Below the pieces are notes generated by a model. The model did no database searches, was not told the DNA's origin, and saw only the letters and a list, made by a program, of their open reading frames with translations. 64,000 nt of DNA from Pleurostoma richardsiae (lineage: Eukaryota; Ascomycota; Sordariomycetes; Calosphaeriales; Pleurostomataceae). Positions 63,286 to 64,000 of this stretch are shown piece after piece (the first letter of the stretch is position 1; the number at the start of each line of letters is the position of its first letter). The DNA lies in the NCBI GenBank assembly GCA_030052745.1, contig JANBVO010000037.1, forward strand, positions 124,001-188,000, given 5' to 3'. Both the position numbers and the translations under genes were made by a program.

Positions 63286-64000
63286 ATGAGATTTCTTATC
63301 TCTTCTTTCCCGTTCGCCGGCCACTTTAACCCAATTCAACCAATCGTCAAGGAGCTGGTCCGGCGGGGGCACGAGGTCTTGTGGATCACTGGGAGGGACT
63401 ACGAAGCAAGGGTGACTTCGCTTGGCGCTGACTTCTACCCCATGAGCGAGGAGGCACTCATCCACGACTATGAAGACTGGGAGCCTGTTCGAGGGTCAAC
63501 CGGCTTTTCTGCACTAAGCGCCGTTTTGCGAAGAGTCTTTATAGACCGGATCGTTCCCAGGGTACGGGACTACCAGGCAGCGGTGAAGACGTTCCCGGCA
63601 GACCTCCTGTTGGTCGACTTCCGTCCTGCCGGTGCTCACACGTTCTGCGACCTGACCGGTATCCCTTACGCGACTTTGGGCGTCAATCCTTTAGTGACGC
63701 CCGACTCAGAAGTGCCCCCGTGGGGTACTAGAGAACTGCCCCCAAGAACGCCTGTAGGGCGATTGTGGAACGCACTGCGGCACTCGTTGGGGAACTGGCT
63801 AGTCCACGGCAAGTTGATCGCCGCATTGAATGAACGGAGAGTTGAGCTGGGACTGCCCCGCTTGCCGCCGAACACCAGTTTCTACAGGATCATGCAGTCC
63901 GATATGCTGCACATCATGATGACCACACCGGCTTTCGAGTTCCCCCGGGCGCATTTCCGGCCCTCGGTGAAGTTCGTCGGCCCACTCCTTCCTTCTGACG
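63286..64000 (+). CDS. UDP-glycosyltransferase (GT1 family), 3' end cut by the window
   Basis: Open frame from ATG 63286 to the window edge, 238 codons with no stop. MRFLISSFPFAGHFNPIQP, VKELVRRGHEVLWITG and DLLLVDFRPAGAHTFCDLTG are the N-terminal acceptor-binding half of GT1 enzymes of the macrolide/sterol/flavonoid type. SDMLHIMMTTPAFEFPR and VKFVGPLLPSD mark the approach to the nucleotide-sugar half, which lies beyond the window. Such enzymes transfer a sugar from a UDP-sugar to a small hydrophobic molecule. There is no signal peptide. The acceptor and intron content downstream are unknown. Confidence 0.88.
   Translation, partial: MRFLISSFPFAGHFNPIQPIVKELVRRGHEVLWITGRDYEARVTSLGADFYPMSEEALIHDYEDWEPVRGSTGFSALSAVLRRVFIDRIVPRVRDYQAAVKTFPADLLLVDFRPAGAHTFCDLTGIPYATLGVNPLVTPDSEVPPWGTRELPPRTPVGRLWNALRHSLGNWLVHGKLIAALNERRVELGLPRLPPNTSFYRIMQSDMLHIMMTTPAFEFPRAHFRPSVKFVGPLLPSD

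Overview
The window is nuclear DNA of a filamentous ascomycete (Pezizomycotina, most likely Sordariomycetes). The evidence is short GT-AG introns of about 50-100 bp with CTAAC/CTAAT-like branch points, long GC-rich exons, and families typical of these fungi: NACHT/WD40 NLRs, HET, LaeA-like methyltransferase, OPT and MFS permeases, AA9 and GH43 enzymes, and DUF4246. No tRNA, rRNA, CRISPR or bacterial operon structure was seen.

Layout. 0-4 kb holds an AA9 lytic polysaccharide monooxygenase (-) and a nickel/cobalt permease (+). 3.7-8.1 kb is gene-poor. 8.1-15.0 kb carries a giant NLR (+): a decayed N-terminal domain, then NACHT, about 20 WD40 repeats and a C-terminal HET domain in one open frame. 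16.5-19.7 kb is a nine-exon oligopeptide transporter (-). 21-22 kb is an intronless alpha/beta hydrolase and 24-26 kb a Zn2Cys6 regulator. A hexokinase-like gene and an alpha-glucoside-type sugar permease converge at 26.8-30.7 kb. 32-37 kb holds a LaeA-like methyltransferase and a DUF4246 protein. Two decayed genes follow at 37.9-39.3 kb (ELO-like and short-chain dehydrogenase), then a GH43 beta-xylosidase at 39.9-41.6 kb, a metacaspase at 42.2-43.4 kb, Mediator subunit 22, the tRNA pseudouridine synthase PUS1, a BIM1-like membrane protein, a small cysteine-rich GPI-type secreted protein and an acidic protein of unknown function. 53.4-57.3 kb is a second NLR (HeLo-like, NACHT and ten near-identical WD40 repeats) with a premature stop. 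It lies beside a repeat island (57.8-60.1 kb) with a broken Tc1-like transposon and a decayed ORF of a family I could not name. The window closes with the RIO1 kinase and a truncated UDP-glycosyltransferase.

How the genes fit together. Housekeeping genes (med22, PUS1, RIO1) are mixed with a plant-biomass and sugar set (AA9, GH43, sugar permease, hexokinase-like) and a non-self recognition or cell-death set (two NLRs, metacaspase). The most unusual item is the NLR whose HET domain follows the WD40 repeats; in HET-E/HET-D proteins HET is N-terminal. Several nonsense codons in and next to the repeat island are Gln-to-stop changes at CpA sites, as expected from repeat-induced point mutation. Exon boundaries were worked out by hand from splice motifs and reading frame, so they are predictions.
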